This document shows positions 10,598-18,021 of a stretch of DNA of 64,000 nucleotides, piece after piece. The notes under the pieces are model-generated. The model saw only the letters and a program-made list of their open reading frames with translations. It had not been told where the DNA came from and did not search any database. This stretch comes from Collinsella aerofaciens (lineage in GTDB: Bacteria; Actinomycetota; Coriobacteriia; Coriobacteriales; Coriobacteriaceae), in NCBI RefSeq assembly GCF_015670745.1, contig NZ_JADPCH010000001.1, positions 124,001 to 188,000 of the forward strand. The letters are read 5' to 3'. Position numbers and translations under genes: made by a program. Position 1 is the stretch's first letter. Each line of letters opens with the position of its first letter.

Positions 10598-11440
10598 ATG
10601 ATTGTGTTTTCCGATATGGATGGAACGCTGCTGACGAGTGATAAGCAGATGAGCGACGCCGCCTGGGCGATGCTCGACGAGCTTGCGAGACGCGGTATTG
10701 AGTTTGTGCCCTGCACGGGGCGCCCGCTGTCGGGCGTCTTTGAGCCCATCCTCGCCCACCCCGCCGTACACTACGCGGTCTGCGCCAACGGCGCCAGCGT
10801 CTGGCAGCTCGACGACGGTATGCCCACCGATACCTCACGTGCTACGCGCATTTTGAGCCGACCGCTCGACCGCGCCATCGCCCACCGTGTCCATAGCATT
10901 GCCGCCGGCCATGACGTCACCTTCGATATCTTCGCGGACGGGCAGTGCTTCCTCCCCCGCTCGCTCTACACGCGCCTAGACGAGTTCTGTGGCGGCGACC
11001 CGCACATCGCGGCTTCGCTCAAGCGCACACGAACACCGATCGACATGGATATCGACAGCAAGATCGACGAGGTCGAGACACTCGAACGCATCGCCATGTA
11101 CTGGCACGACCCGGCCGATCGCGACGCCATCGCGGCTGCGCTTGATTCGCTCGGCGGGATCGAGGTCACGCGTTCGTACGCCATGAATATCGAGGTCATG
11201 GGCGAGGGCGCTACCAAGGGAACGGCCCTCACTTGGCTATGCGAGCACCTGGGCGAGCGTCTCGCCGACGCCTGGGCCTTTGGCGACAACATCAACGACA
11301 TCCCCATGCTGCAGGCGGCGGGCCACGGCATGGCCATGATCAACGCCGAGCCCGAGGACCGCGAGGCCGCTGACGCCATCACCGAGTTCGACAACGACCA
11401 CGACGGCGTCGCCCACGCCATCATGGCTGCCCTCGCCTAG
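10598..11440 (+). CDS. Cof-type HAD-superfamily phosphatase
   Basis: 280 residues of the Cof (C2 cap) class of haloacid-dehalogenase hydrolases. The nucleophile motif is SDMDGTLL at residues 5-12, with Asp6 as nucleophile and Asp8 as general acid. The C-terminal GDNINDIPML supplies the magnesium-binding aspartates. Cof proteins dephosphorylate small metabolites such as sugar phosphates, flavin precursors or thiamine intermediates; the substrate is not deducible. The ATG is preceded by AGAAAGGA. It lies just after the citrate synthase terminator, so it should have its own promoter. It converges on a second Cof protein, and a palindrome-rich spacer separates the two 3' ends. Confidence 0.88.
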   Translation: MIVFSDMDGTLLTSDKQMSDAAWAMLDELARRGIEFVPCTGRPLSGVFEPILAHPAVHYAVCANGASVWQLDDGMPTDTSRATRILSRPLDRAIAHRVHSIAAGHDVTFDIFADGQCFLPRSLYTRLDEFCGGDPHIAASLKRTRTPIDMDIDSKIDEVETLERIAMYWHDPADRDAIAAALDSLGGIEVTRSYAMNIEVMGEGATKGTALTWLCEHLGERLADAWAFGDNINDIPMLQAAGHGMAMINAEPEDREAADAITEFDNDHDGVAHAIMAALA

Positions 11441-11456
11441 CAGCAGCAACCCGGCA

Positions 11457-11555
11457 GGGTAGCTAATTTGGGACGGGGCTATTTTAGCTACCCACGGAAA
11501 ACCGCAAGGACTGTCCCCGGCTGCCGGCAGAAAAGGAACGTCCCCAACTGCCGGA
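11457..11555. repeat. Palindrome cluster between convergent HAD genes
   Basis: GGGTAGCTA at 11457-11465 pairs with TAGCTACCC at 11485-11493 and encloses GGGACGGGG. It is followed by two TGTCCCC/CGTCCCC motifs and a CTGCCGG pair. This looks like one or two degenerate REP-type elements between converging genes. Confidence 0.6.
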
Positions 11556-12350
11556 TTAGGCGAGGCTCTCCAGCACGCGACGGAGCTCCTGTTGGACGGC
11601 ATGGTCGCGGTTACGACCCACCACGCGATCGGCAACGGCCTTGAGCGCGGGGCGCGCGTTTTCCATCGCGCAGCCCGTGCCGACAAAGCGAATGATCTCA
11701 TAGTCGTTCATCGAGTCGCCAAACGCCATGACCTCGTCGCGCCCAATGCCGTAATGCTCCGCAAGCTGCGCGATGCCCGAGGCCTTCGACACGCCGGGCT
11801 GCATGGCGTCGATCCACGCGTTTCCAGAAGGCGCAAAGGTAAAGAGCTGACCGAGCTCGCGCTGTAGCACGTAGGCACTGTCCATAACGGCACCGTCGTC
11901 GCAAAAGATGCTCGCCTTGATGATATTTACGCTGGGATCGGGCAGCTCCCAAATACGCTCGGCATTGGGAAGGTCCTTATCGACCTCACACACGAACTTG
12001 CACTCGTCATCGAGCAAAAAGGACTTGATTCGGTCAAAGAGTGCAAGATGCAGATTGGGAAACGTCGCGACGGCCTGGGCGAGCTTTCGAATCGCCAGGT
12101 GCGAATATACCTCGCGGTCTACCATTTTGCCGTCGGCGTAGACCTGGGCACCGTTAGCTGCGACAAAGTCCATCTTGTCGCGAACGGGCGCAAAGAACTC
12201 GCACAGGCGATCGTAGCGGCGACCTGACGATGCGGCAAAATGCACGCCATGCTCGTGTAGCGCCAGAATCAGTTCGTAGGTCTCGGGAGGCACCTGGCTG
12301 TTTTCGTCAAGCAACGTGCCGTCCATATCGGATGCAATCAGTTTAAACAT
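11556..12350 (-). CDS. Cof-type HAD-superfamily phosphatase
   Basis: 264 residues, Cof-type HAD hydrolase. Motif I is SDMDGTLLDE (Asp8 and Asp10). The C-terminal motif AFGDSMNDYEIIRF carries the metal-binding aspartates, and a C2 cap lies between. It is unlike the convergent HAD gene at 10598 in the cap, so the two are not a recent duplication. The substrate is unknown. The ATG at 12350 has AAGGGAG 7 bases upstream, and that ribosome binding site is buried in the 3' arm of a long hairpin, described separately. It lies downstream of adenine deaminase on the same strand, but the hairpin probably separates the two transcripts. Confidence 0.88.
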   Translation of the reverse strand: MFKLIASDMDGTLLDENSQVPPETYELILALHEHGVHFAASSGRRYDRLCEFFAPVRDKMDFVAANGAQVYADGKMVDREVYSHLAIRKLAQAVATFPNLHLALFDRIKSFLLDDECKFVCEVDKDLPNAERIWELPDPSVNIIKASIFCDDGAVMDSAYVLQRELGQLFTFAPSGNAWIDAMQPGVSKASGIAQLAEHYGIGRDEVMAFGDSMNDYEIIRFVGTGCAMENARPALKAVADRVVGRNRDHAVQQELRRVLESLA

Positions 12351-12356
12351 GGAAAA

Positions 12357-12416
12357 GCTCCCTTCGGGCTTGTTGGAATCGAACGTGTATCCAATTCCAA
12401 CGTACCCAAAGGGAGC
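12357..12416 (-). promoter_or_regulatory. Long hairpin masking the HAD ribosome binding site; terminator-like
   Basis: On the minus strand GCTCCCTT (12416-12409) pairs with AAGGGAGC (12364-12357), and GTTGGAAT pairs with ATTCCAAC inside. The structure is followed by TTTT and then the HAD ATG. It could terminate ade transcripts and also hide the HAD ribosome binding site in any message that includes both arms. Confidence 0.6.
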
Positions 12417-12476
12417 TCAAATAAGACCCCGCAGTCATAAACGTTACAACTAGTCGTTTAAGTGCATCCCCGATGA

Positions 12477-14297
12477 CTAGTCGGCATAGGTGAAGGTGGT
12501 GACGTCGAACATGCCCTCGGGGCGGATGCGGAGCGTCGGGATAACCGGCAGGGGCAGGAAGATGATGCCCATGATGGGGTCGAGCGGCGGCTCGATGCCC
12601 ATGGCGCGCGCCTTGACCATAAAGTCGTCGTGCTGCGCGGCGACATCCTCGGCCGTGCCTTCGCTCATCAGGCCGCCGAGCGCCAGCGGGATGCGCGCCA
12701 CGACCTCGCCGTTGCGCACCAGTACGTGACCGCCCTGGCCCACGGCCTCGACGGCAGCCATCATATCGGCGGCATTGTCGCCCACCACGCATACGTTGTG
12801 CGAGTCGTGACCGATCGTCGAGGCGATGGCACCGCCTGTGATGGTGAAGCCACGCACCCAGCCGCGACCGATATGCTTGCCGACAAGACCCAGGCCCGCA
12901 GGACCATCACCGTCGGCGCCCTCGGCCTGCAGCGACACGCCGCGGCCATGGCGCTCGATCAGCATAATGCGGCGCAGGCCCTCGGCACTCTCGGGGCGAA
13001 CCATACCCGTGATGGCCTTACCCGGCACCACGTCGATCACGGCCTCGCCCGGCTTAAAGGCATAGTCGAACACGTCGAGCGAAAGCTTCGGCAGCTTAAC
13101 GGAGGCGCGCAGCTCGTCGGCAAGGGCCGCAACCTCGGCCATCTCGGGTGCAATCTCGCCCACAAAGGTACCGTCCTGCGCCACCAGGGCACCGGCGGCA
13201 TATACGCGATGCGGAGCCGTGGCAAACGTCAGGTCATTGAGCACCAGCAGGTCGGCACGCTTGCCCGGGGCGATGGCGCCGCGGAGCTCGTGCGGGTCGC
13301 GGCAGCCGTGATCCAGGCCAAATGCTTCAGCCGTGGAAAGGGACGCCATGGAGATGGCGACCACCGGGTCGATGCCGGCCTCGATAGCCACGCGGCAGGC
13401 ATTGTCGATCATGCCGGTCGAAAGCGCGTCGGAAGGGGCGCGGTCGTCGGTCGCAAAGCAGCAGCGGCGGGCACGGGCGGGGTTTTCCAGCAGCATCGGC
13501 GACAGGTTGGCCAGGTCATGGCTGCACGTACCCTCGCGCAGCATCACGTACATGCCGCGAGACAGCTTGTCGAGCGCCTCCTCGGGAATCGTCGACTCAT
13601 GGTCAGCGATAATACCTGCTGCGGCATAGGCGTTGAGGTCCTTGCCGGCGACAAGTGGCGCATGGCCGTCGACTTGCTTGGACGGCGTCTGGTTAGCAGC
13701 GTCGATACGAGCGCAGGTCTCGGGATCGGCCATAAAGACGCCCGGCAGGTTCATCATCTCGCCCAGGCCAAAGACATCGCCCGGATGCTCGGCAAAAAAC
13801 GCCTGCATATCGGCGGCGGTAATGACGGCACCGGCCTGCTCATCGGGCAGCGCGGGCACGCACGAGGGCATCATGTACTTGATGGAAATGGGGGCGCGAC
13901 GGCCGTCCTCGATCATAAAGCGCAGGCCGTCCAGGCCGGAAACGTTGGCGATCTCGTGGCTGTCGGCGATGGCAGTGGTGGTGCCGCGCGTCGCCGCCAT
14001 GCGCGCATACTCGGCGGGACGGATGTTCGAGGACTCGATATGCAGATGTCCGTCGATAAAGCCGGGGGCGATATAGCGACCCTGGCAGTCGATAACCTCG
14101 GTCGCCTCGTAGGCGCCGGCGGCATCGTCGCGACCGTCGTAGAGCACGCCGACGATCACACCGTCCTTGACGGCAACGCTACCGGGCGCCACACGCTGGC
14201 CATACACGTCGACGATCTGCGCATTGGTAAACAGCGTGTCGACGGGCACGCGGCCCTCGGCGGCCTCGATCACAGTCCTCATGACCTCAACGGACAT
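12477..14297 (-). CDS. ade: Adenine deaminase
   Basis: 606 residues; amidohydrolase-superfamily enzyme that deaminates adenine to hypoxanthine with release of ammonia. Metal ligands are visible in GFIDGHLHIESS near residue 85 and in the ADSHEIANV segment. The C-terminal adenine-deaminase domain is complete. The ATG at 14297 was picked because AAAGGAG lies 6 bases upstream; a longer frame to 14510 would run through a 35-bp palindrome and is rejected. In this genome it would feed hypoxanthine into the xanthine dehydrogenase route encoded 40 kb away. A hairpin with T6 lies immediately before its ribosome binding site and suggests attenuation. Confidence 0.93.
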   Translation of the reverse strand: MSVEVMRTVIEAAEGRVPVDTLFTNAQIVDVYGQRVAPGSVAVKDGVIVGVLYDGRDDAAGAYEATEVIDCQGRYIAPGFIDGHLHIESSNIRPAEYARMAATRGTTTAIADSHEIANVSGLDGLRFMIEDGRRAPISIKYMMPSCVPALPDEQAGAVITAADMQAFFAEHPGDVFGLGEMMNLPGVFMADPETCARIDAANQTPSKQVDGHAPLVAGKDLNAYAAAGIIADHESTIPEEALDKLSRGMYVMLREGTCSHDLANLSPMLLENPARARRCCFATDDRAPSDALSTGMIDNACRVAIEAGIDPVVAISMASLSTAEAFGLDHGCRDPHELRGAIAPGKRADLLVLNDLTFATAPHRVYAAGALVAQDGTFVGEIAPEMAEVAALADELRASVKLPKLSLDVFDYAFKPGEAVIDVVPGKAITGMVRPESAEGLRRIMLIERHGRGVSLQAEGADGDGPAGLGLVGKHIGRGWVRGFTITGGAIASTIGHDSHNVCVVGDNAADMMAAVEAVGQGGHVLVRNGEVVARIPLALGGLMSEGTAEDVAAQHDDFMVKARAMGIEPPLDPIMGIIFLPLPVIPTLRIRPEGMFDVTTFTYAD

Positions 14298-14316
14298 ACA
14301 TACTCCTTTAACCGTA

Positions 14317-14371
14317 GAAAAAAGCTGCGGAGCGGACATGCCTTCACCGCAGCAAACCAATAGCCATTGTA
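14317..14371 (-). promoter_or_regulatory. Predicted ade promoter -10 and leader attenuator hairpin
   Basis: TACAAT at 14371-14366 (minus strand) is a good -10. About 20 bases downstream GCTGCGG (14353-14347) pairs with CCGCAGC (14330-14324), followed by TTTTTTCT. It ends about 12 bases before the ade ribosome binding site. No purine riboswitch aptamer fits in the short space before the hairpin. Confidence 0.5.
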
Positions 14372-14423
14372 TGCCCAAAAGGAGGCCGCCGATAACACCC
14401 CTTCCGCTTAACGGCACTGCCAA

Positions 14424-14510
14424 ATGATCCCTTGGGGACGGAGGAAAACGGATCACCGGGCCAAACCGACCCCCTCGGTGATCCGTTTTCCTCCGTCCCC
14501 AAGGGATCAT
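14424..14510. repeat. Perfect 35-bp-arm palindrome
   Basis: Arms 14424-14458 and 14476-14510 are exact reverse complements, with a 17-base spacer. Each arm contains GGGGACGGAGGAAAACGG or its complement. It lies between the tyrS terminator and the ade promoter. It resembles REP-type elements with GTCCCC cores that are moved by TnpA-REP transposases in other phyla. No such transposase is present here. Confidence 0.85.
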
Positions 14511-14547
14511 CTAAAAAGGCCGCAGTCGGGAATCCCGGCTGCGGCCC
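14511..14547 (-). terminator. Intrinsic terminator of tyrS
   Basis: Stem GGCCGCAG-CCGGG with complement between 14518 and 14546 and, on the minus strand, TTTTTAG. It lies 28 bases past the tyrS stop. Confidence 0.85.
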
Positions 14548-14575
14548 TATTGCACATGTTAGGTTGACCTACTTG

Positions 14576-15787
14576 CTAGACCAACTTAAAGCCCTTGCGC
14601 TTGCCCACGGAGAGGGTGTCGCCCAGCTTGAGGGCGCTGGGGTCGATGTTGTAGCTCTTGGGAGCCACGGCCTTGCCATTGATCTTGACGCCGCCGCCGT
14701 CGATGTCGCGACGGGCCTGGCCGGCGCTGGCCGAAAGGCCCAGGTCCTTGAGCAGACCGGCGAGGTAGATCTGGCCCTCGTCGTTAACAGTCAGCTCAAC
14801 ATGCTTCTCGGGGAAGTCGGCGAGCTGGCCCTCCTTGAACACGCGGTCGAACTCGGCCTGAGCCTCGTCGCCGGCACCGGCGCCGTGGTAGGTGTCGCAC
14901 AGGTCGCGGCCCAGAGCGCGCTTGAGCTCATAGGGATCGGCGGAGCCGTCGGCCAGGGCAGCGTCGATCTTGTCGACCTCGGCCGGGGTGAGCGAGCTCG
15001 CCAGGCGGTAGTACTTGCCGATCATCTCGTCGGGGATGGACATGGTCTTGCCGAACATATCCTTGGGCGCGTCGGTCAGGCCGATGTAGTTACCGTAGGA
15101 CTTGGACATCTTACGGACGCCATCGGTGCCCTCGAGCAACGGCATGGTGAGCGCGATCTGGGGCTCCATGCCCATCTTCTCCATGAGCTCACGGCCGGCG
15201 AGCAGGTTGAAGAGCTGATCGGTGCCGCCCATTTCCACGTCGGCCTTGATCTGCACGGAGTCGTAAGCCTGCATCACGGGATACAGGAACTCATGCAGGG
15301 CGATCGGCGTCTGGGACTGGTAGCGCTTGGTAAAGTCGTCGCGCTCGAGAATACGGGCGACGGTGAACTTGGAGCACACCTGCAGCAGGCCGGCCAGATC
15401 CATCGACAAGATCCAGTCGCCGTTGTGCACGATGGTGGTCTTCTCGGGATCCAGGATCTTCATGGCCTGGCTCACGTAGGTCTCGGCGTTGGCCTCGATC
15501 TGCTCCTGCGAAAGCTGCGGGCGGGTGGAGTTCTTGCCCGAAGGATCGCCAATCAGCGCGGTACCGTTGCCGATGATGAGGGTGACGTTGTGGCCCAGGT
15601 CCTGGAACTGACGCATCTTGCGCAGCGGCACGGCGTGGCCCAGGTGCAGGTCGGGGCTGGTGGGATCGACGCCGAGCTTGATGTTGAGGGGCTCGCCCTT
15701 CTCAAGCTTCTTGCGAAGGTCGGCCTCGGGGACGATCTGCGCGGCGCCCGAGGTGATGATACGCATTTGCTCGTCAACAGACAGCAT
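14576..15787 (-). CDS. tyrS: Tyrosyl-tRNA synthetase
   Basis: 403 residues; class I aminoacyl-tRNA synthetase charging tRNA-Tyr. The HIGH-type motif is HLGH at 48-51 and the second signature KMSKS at 226-230, followed by YGN. A C-terminal S4-like RNA-binding domain starts near residue 340. The order and the longer insert after HIGH resemble the TyrZ-type enzymes. The ATG at 15787 is preceded by AAAGGAGG. The leader is only about 95 bases. It contains a small hairpin (15807-15835), but none of the conserved T-box bases were found, so tyrosine-responsive T-box control is unlikely. A strong terminator follows. Confidence 0.95.
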   Translation of the reverse strand: MLSVDEQMRIITSGAAQIVPEADLRKKLEKGEPLNIKLGVDPTSPDLHLGHAVPLRKMRQFQDLGHNVTLIIGNGTALIGDPSGKNSTRPQLSQEQIEANAETYVSQAMKILDPEKTTIVHNGDWILSMDLAGLLQVCSKFTVARILERDDFTKRYQSQTPIALHEFLYPVMQAYDSVQIKADVEMGGTDQLFNLLAGRELMEKMGMEPQIALTMPLLEGTDGVRKMSKSYGNYIGLTDAPKDMFGKTMSIPDEMIGKYYRLASSLTPAEVDKIDAALADGSADPYELKRALGRDLCDTYHGAGAGDEAQAEFDRVFKEGQLADFPEKHVELTVNDEGQIYLAGLLKDLGLSASAGQARRDIDGGGVKINGKAVAPKSYNIDPSALKLGDTLSVGKRKGFKLV

Positions 15788-15883
15788 TGGGTATCCTCCT
15801 TTTGCTATAGCACCCTCGCCGAAAACGGCGGTGCTGGAAGTCCATAAACTCTCTTATGATAACAAACTGACGCGATGCAGCAT

Positions 15884-17860
15884 CTACGACAGGAAAATCC
15901 TCGTCCTGCCGCATGCGTCGATGGCAACTGGCAGACGCGTACCGTCACGCTCGACCAGATAGCGCACCTGCCGACGACGCAAGCAGTCGCGGCAACGGAC
16001 CTGCCCCGTCGCATCGGTGGCGCAGACGCCCTCGGCGGTCAGCAGGCAGTGCTCGCACACCATAAGCTCGGGACAGTCGGCGTCGAACGGACCCAAGACG
16101 CCGGGTTCAGCAGCCAGCTCGGCAATACGCTCCCTGTCATTGCTGAGCAACTCGGCAGGCAAGTATACCCACCTCGCGCCAAGCCCGCGCAGCCAGGCAA
16201 GCGTGGCCCGATTGGCGCAGAACACCGGCGCCGCCACGTCAAACGTCGTGCCCAGCTCGCGGGCCATCGCCACCTGCCCCAGGTTGCGGCAAACAATACG
16301 CCCGGCACGTTGCATAAGCGCTCGAGTCCGCTCGGCGTCGCCTGCGCGGCACACTTCGTCGAGCACCACCGTCGCATCGGACAGATCCCGCTCATCGCGC
16401 GGATCCAAATCCATCAGCTCCCAGGCAAAGACCATACGAGCAAAAGCCTCATGCTTTGCCGGCTCCGCCGGTCCCGCCAACTCCGTCGGCACGTCGCCAT
16501 CTGCCAGAACGCCCTCAAACGGCAGCACCTCAACGGACCGCTCAGCAGGCGCGACCGCATCTGCCTCGACCCGCATGCGCTCCAACACCGTTGCCGTCTG
16601 CCCCAGCACGCCGGCACTGCGAATCAGATAGACCTCACAGCCCGCGTCCACCTTGCGTTTGCAATGCACGACGATGCGCTCTCCCGCAGCGGCATCCACG
16701 GGGCAAGGCACCTGTGGCCAGCGCTTGGGCACATCGGGACGCGCGTCGGCACCCGGGTAAAATCGGATCTCGAGCGTATCGCCCGCCGCCACGGCGGCAT
16801 CAAGCTCAACCGTCACCTCTTCGTGACCCACCGCCACCAAGTGGCCCACGCGCACGCCCTGGTTGATCGCGCGCTCAAAGCTCATGAGCTCGGCGCCCGA
16901 ACGGCCCCGCAGATACGCATCGGTAAAGCCGCGGTTGAACGACCTTCCCAGCTCGCGCTCAAGCGCCGGCACCGCATCGGCATCCCATGTGCCGTCGCGC
17001 AGCATATCGAGCGCCCGACGCCACACCCTCACCACGTTAAAGACGTAGTCGGGATTCTTCATGCGGCCCTCGATCTTGAGCGATGCCACGCCGGCGGCAA
17101 CAAGCTCGGGCAGATGCGCGATGCCCAAATAGTCACGCGGACAAAGCAGGCGATCCCCTTCGACAGCGACAACACTCTGCCCCGCCTCGTCCACCAAGTC
17201 ATAGGATAGACGGCACGGTTGCGTGCAATCACCGCGCATCGCAGAGCGGCCACGTCGAAGGGCAGAGAACCCGCACGCACCCGAGTATCCAATGCAAATA
17301 GCGCCGTGACAGAACACCTCGATGGGCACGCCAGTAGCACAAAGCGTCTCAATCTCTGCAACGCTCAGCTCGCGCATAGTCGTCACGCGCTCAACGCCCA
17401 ACTCCTTGGCAGCCAACCGCACGGCACCCTCGCTATGAGCGCCCGCCTGAGTGGACAGGTGAATCTCGACCCCCGGAATCGCCGCACGAAGCGCACAGGC
17501 CAGCCCGGCATCGGCCACAATCAACGCATCGGCACCCAACGCGCGCGCATGCGCCCCCAACGCCACGGCGTCGGCAAACTCATCATCGAACACGAACACG
17601 TTGAGCGTCACGTACACACGCACGCCATGGGCATGGGCCACGGCACAACCGCGCGCGAACTCATCATCGTTAAAGCCATGCGCGCTCGCTCGAGCGTTGA
17701 ATCCGTCCAGTCCCGCATAGATGGCATCGGCACCCGCCGCAATCGCCGCGAGCATCTGGTCGAGTCCGCCAGCAGGCGCCAGCAGTTCGGGCAGCGCCAC
17801 TTCAGCCGCCGCCAACTCGCTTTCGCATTGCCCGCTCGATTCCATCGGCCGAATCGCCAT
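15884..17860 (-). CDS. U32 family peptidase
   Basis: 658 residues, a long U32-family protein. The signature EVFCHGAICIGYSGACGF lies near 181-198, followed by more cysteines (GDCTQPCR) that may bind an iron-sulfur cluster. The N-terminal half is a barrel-like domain starting at ELLAPAGG. U32 members known to date act in RNA hydroxylation (tRNA or 23S rRNA) or as collagenase-like proteins. The length and cysteine pattern favour an RNA-modification role, but the target is unclear. The ATG at 17860 was chosen because AAGGAG sits 7 bases before it. The gene is divergent from the penicillin-binding protein and reads toward tyrS. Confidence 0.82.
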   Translation of the reverse strand: MAIRPMESSGQCESELAAAEVALPELLAPAGGLDQMLAAIAAGADAIYAGLDGFNARASAHGFNDDEFARGCAVAHAHGVRVYVTLNVFVFDDEFADAVALGAHARALGADALIVADAGLACALRAAIPGVEIHLSTQAGAHSEGAVRLAAKELGVERVTTMRELSVAEIETLCATGVPIEVFCHGAICIGYSGACGFSALRRGRSAMRGDCTQPCRLSYDLVDEAGQSVVAVEGDRLLCPRDYLGIAHLPELVAAGVASLKIEGRMKNPDYVFNVVRVWRRALDMLRDGTWDADAVPALERELGRSFNRGFTDAYLRGRSGAELMSFERAINQGVRVGHLVAVGHEEVTVELDAAVAAGDTLEIRFYPGADARPDVPKRWPQVPCPVDAAAGERIVVHCKRKVDAGCEVYLIRSAGVLGQTATVLERMRVEADAVAPAERSVEVLPFEGVLADGDVPTELAGPAEPAKHEAFARMVFAWELMDLDPRDERDLSDATVVLDEVCRAGDAERTRALMQRAGRIVCRNLGQVAMARELGTTFDVAAPVFCANRATLAWLRGLGARWVYLPAELLSNDRERIAELAAEPGVLGPFDADCPELMVCEHCLLTAEGVCATDATGQVRCRDCLRRRQVRYLVERDGTRLPVAIDACGRTRIFLS

Positions 17861-18021
17861 CGGTAAACTCCTTGCCAAGGTGTGCTTTCACTCTGAAAAT
17901 TGCTGCCAACCAGCATACACGAGGCCCCGCATGCCCCGATTGGTTTATCGTGTAATAACTTATGTCCATCCTGCCCGGTAGCATACCTGCCGCCTGGCAC
18001 GACATACCTGGAGGTCAATAT

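Noticed and set aside
15788-15883. T-box riboswitch before tyrS
   Set aside because: The leader is under 100 bases and lacks the conserved T-box sequence and a specifier-loop arrangement.
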